Positions 63,762 to 64,000 of a DNA stretch of 64,000 bases are shown in pieces. The stretch is from Treponema sp. J25 (GTDB lineage Bacteria; Spirochaetota; Spirochaetia; Treponematales; Breznakiellaceae). The first letter of the stretch is position 1. Every line of letters starts with the position of its first letter. Location: the NCBI RefSeq assembly GCF_004343725.1, contig NZ_PTQW01000014.1, forward strand, positions 89,465 to 153,464. Direction: 5' to 3'. A model generated the notes under the pieces. That model was not told where the DNA came from. It ran no database searches and worked only from the letters and a program-made list of their open reading frames with translations. The position numbers were made by a program, and so were the translations under genes.

Positions 63762-63835
63762 AAAAAAAGACCTTCCGTTCCTCTACCCTGGTATACCGGG
63801 GATCATCCCCTCAGGATATCTGAACGAAAGGTCTT
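63762..63835 (-). terminator. Riboswitch-linked intrinsic terminator before the tandem permeases
   Basis: AAGACCTTTCGTTC (63822-63835) pairs over 14 bases, with one G-U wobble, with GAACGGAAGGTCTT (63767-63780), followed by a T run (63762-63768). The 5' arm contains CCTTTC, which is also the 3' side of the aptamer's closing stem, so the two structures exclude each other. Confidence 0.8.
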
Positions 63836-63934
63836 GTTTCTCCTTCCGGAGCTGCAGAACCAGATGGGTCAGACAGCTTTTCGCCGCTACACCACCGGCT
63901 GTTGGTTACTGCAGTAGCAAACTACTCCCCTTTC
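63822..63934 (-). ncRNA. Candidate yybP-ykoY (Mn2+) riboswitch
   Basis: The RNA begins GAAAGGGGAGTAG (63922-63934), the conserved 5' element of the yybP-ykoY class, and ends ACAAGACCTTTC (63826-63837), matching its conserved 3' AAGACC loop and closing stem. GAAAGG (63929-63934) and CCTTTC (63826-63831) form stem P1. Internal hairpins such as CTGCAG/CTGCAG fill the middle. In this class Mn2+ binding stabilises P1 and prevents the terminator, turning on exporters. Recognition is by memory of the consensus, not by a covariance search. Confidence 0.72.
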
Positions 63935-63944
63935 TTATATTCCC

Positions 63945-63974
63945 AGTGTATCCTACTCTGAGGAAAACCGTCAA
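63945..63974 (-). promoter_or_regulatory. Promoter of the riboswitch/permease transcript
   Basis: TTGACG (63969-63974), 18-base spacer, TACACT (63945-63950) on the minus strand. The start of transcription would fall a few bases before the aptamer's GAAAGG. Confidence 0.55.
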
Positions 63975-64000
63975 GCACCCGCACTGCCTCATTATTTTTC

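Overview
The window looks like chromosome from a free-living or host-associated spirochaete of the Treponema/Spirochaeta group. This is inferred from gene content: many lipoproteins, a CheD-containing chemotaxis operon, and a poly-G tract like those used by treponemes for phase variation. No rRNA gene or other marker fixes the species. Most genes have moderate to high GC. Two stretches, about 44.6-47.2 kb and 54.5-60.9 kb, are clearly AT-richer and hold envelope lipoproteins that I mostly cannot name.

Layout. 0-3.2 kb: end of a response-regulator receiver, then a HEAT-like/GT2 processive glycosyltransferase. 3.6-8.1 kb (minus): rsgA with a tandem-repeat insert, a three-gene operon (membrane protein, winged-helix regulator, small outer-membrane protein) with a palindromic operator, and a lipoprotein. 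8.4-13 kb: DUF3160 lipoprotein, a MEMO-family lipoprotein and a convergent AMMECR1-family lipoprotein. 13.2-15.6 kb: copA-type ATPase. 16-25 kb: chemotaxis operon (frameshifted MCP-like gene, cheA, cheY, cheW, mcp, cheR, cheD, cheB). 25.2-26.8 kb: SPFH membrane protein and ribbon-helix-helix protein behind a palindromic operator. 26.9-33.2 kb: LolCDE-like ABC exporter with a LolA-like periplasmic protein and an outer-membrane barrel. 33.3-38 kb: ridA, DUF1007 + NicO metal transport pair, CPA2 antiporter fused to a PTS EIIA domain. 38.1-41.7 kb: clpS-clpA-aat, an N-degron degradation operon. 42-44.5 kb: exonuclease III, rhomboid protease, vWA protein. 48.2-54.5 kb: argJ-argB-argD-argG-argH. 61.1-64 kb: two tandem ArsB/NhaD-like permeases behind a candidate Mn2+ (yybP-ykoY) riboswitch with terminator.

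Most striking: two lipoprotein genes carry simple-sequence repeats inside their signal-peptide codons and are out of frame as sequenced. One (45301-46490, minus) has 11 copies of a pentanucleotide; removing one copy restores ATG, signal peptide, lipobox and the 380-residue mature protein. The other (59789-60806, minus) has a run of nine G; removing one G gives an ideal lipoprotein signal peptide. Both have a strong promoter and Shine-Dalgarno site and share the promoter core CTTGACAGAT. The second heads an operon coding for a lipase-like hydrolase, a PQQ-propeller lipoprotein, and two damaged genes (a small lipoprotein and an HEXXH metallopeptidase). I read these as phase-variable surface loci. 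Because several other indels in this window also fall in homopolymers, sequencing error must be excluded for all but the pentamer locus.

All functional calls come from reading motifs; no database search was run.
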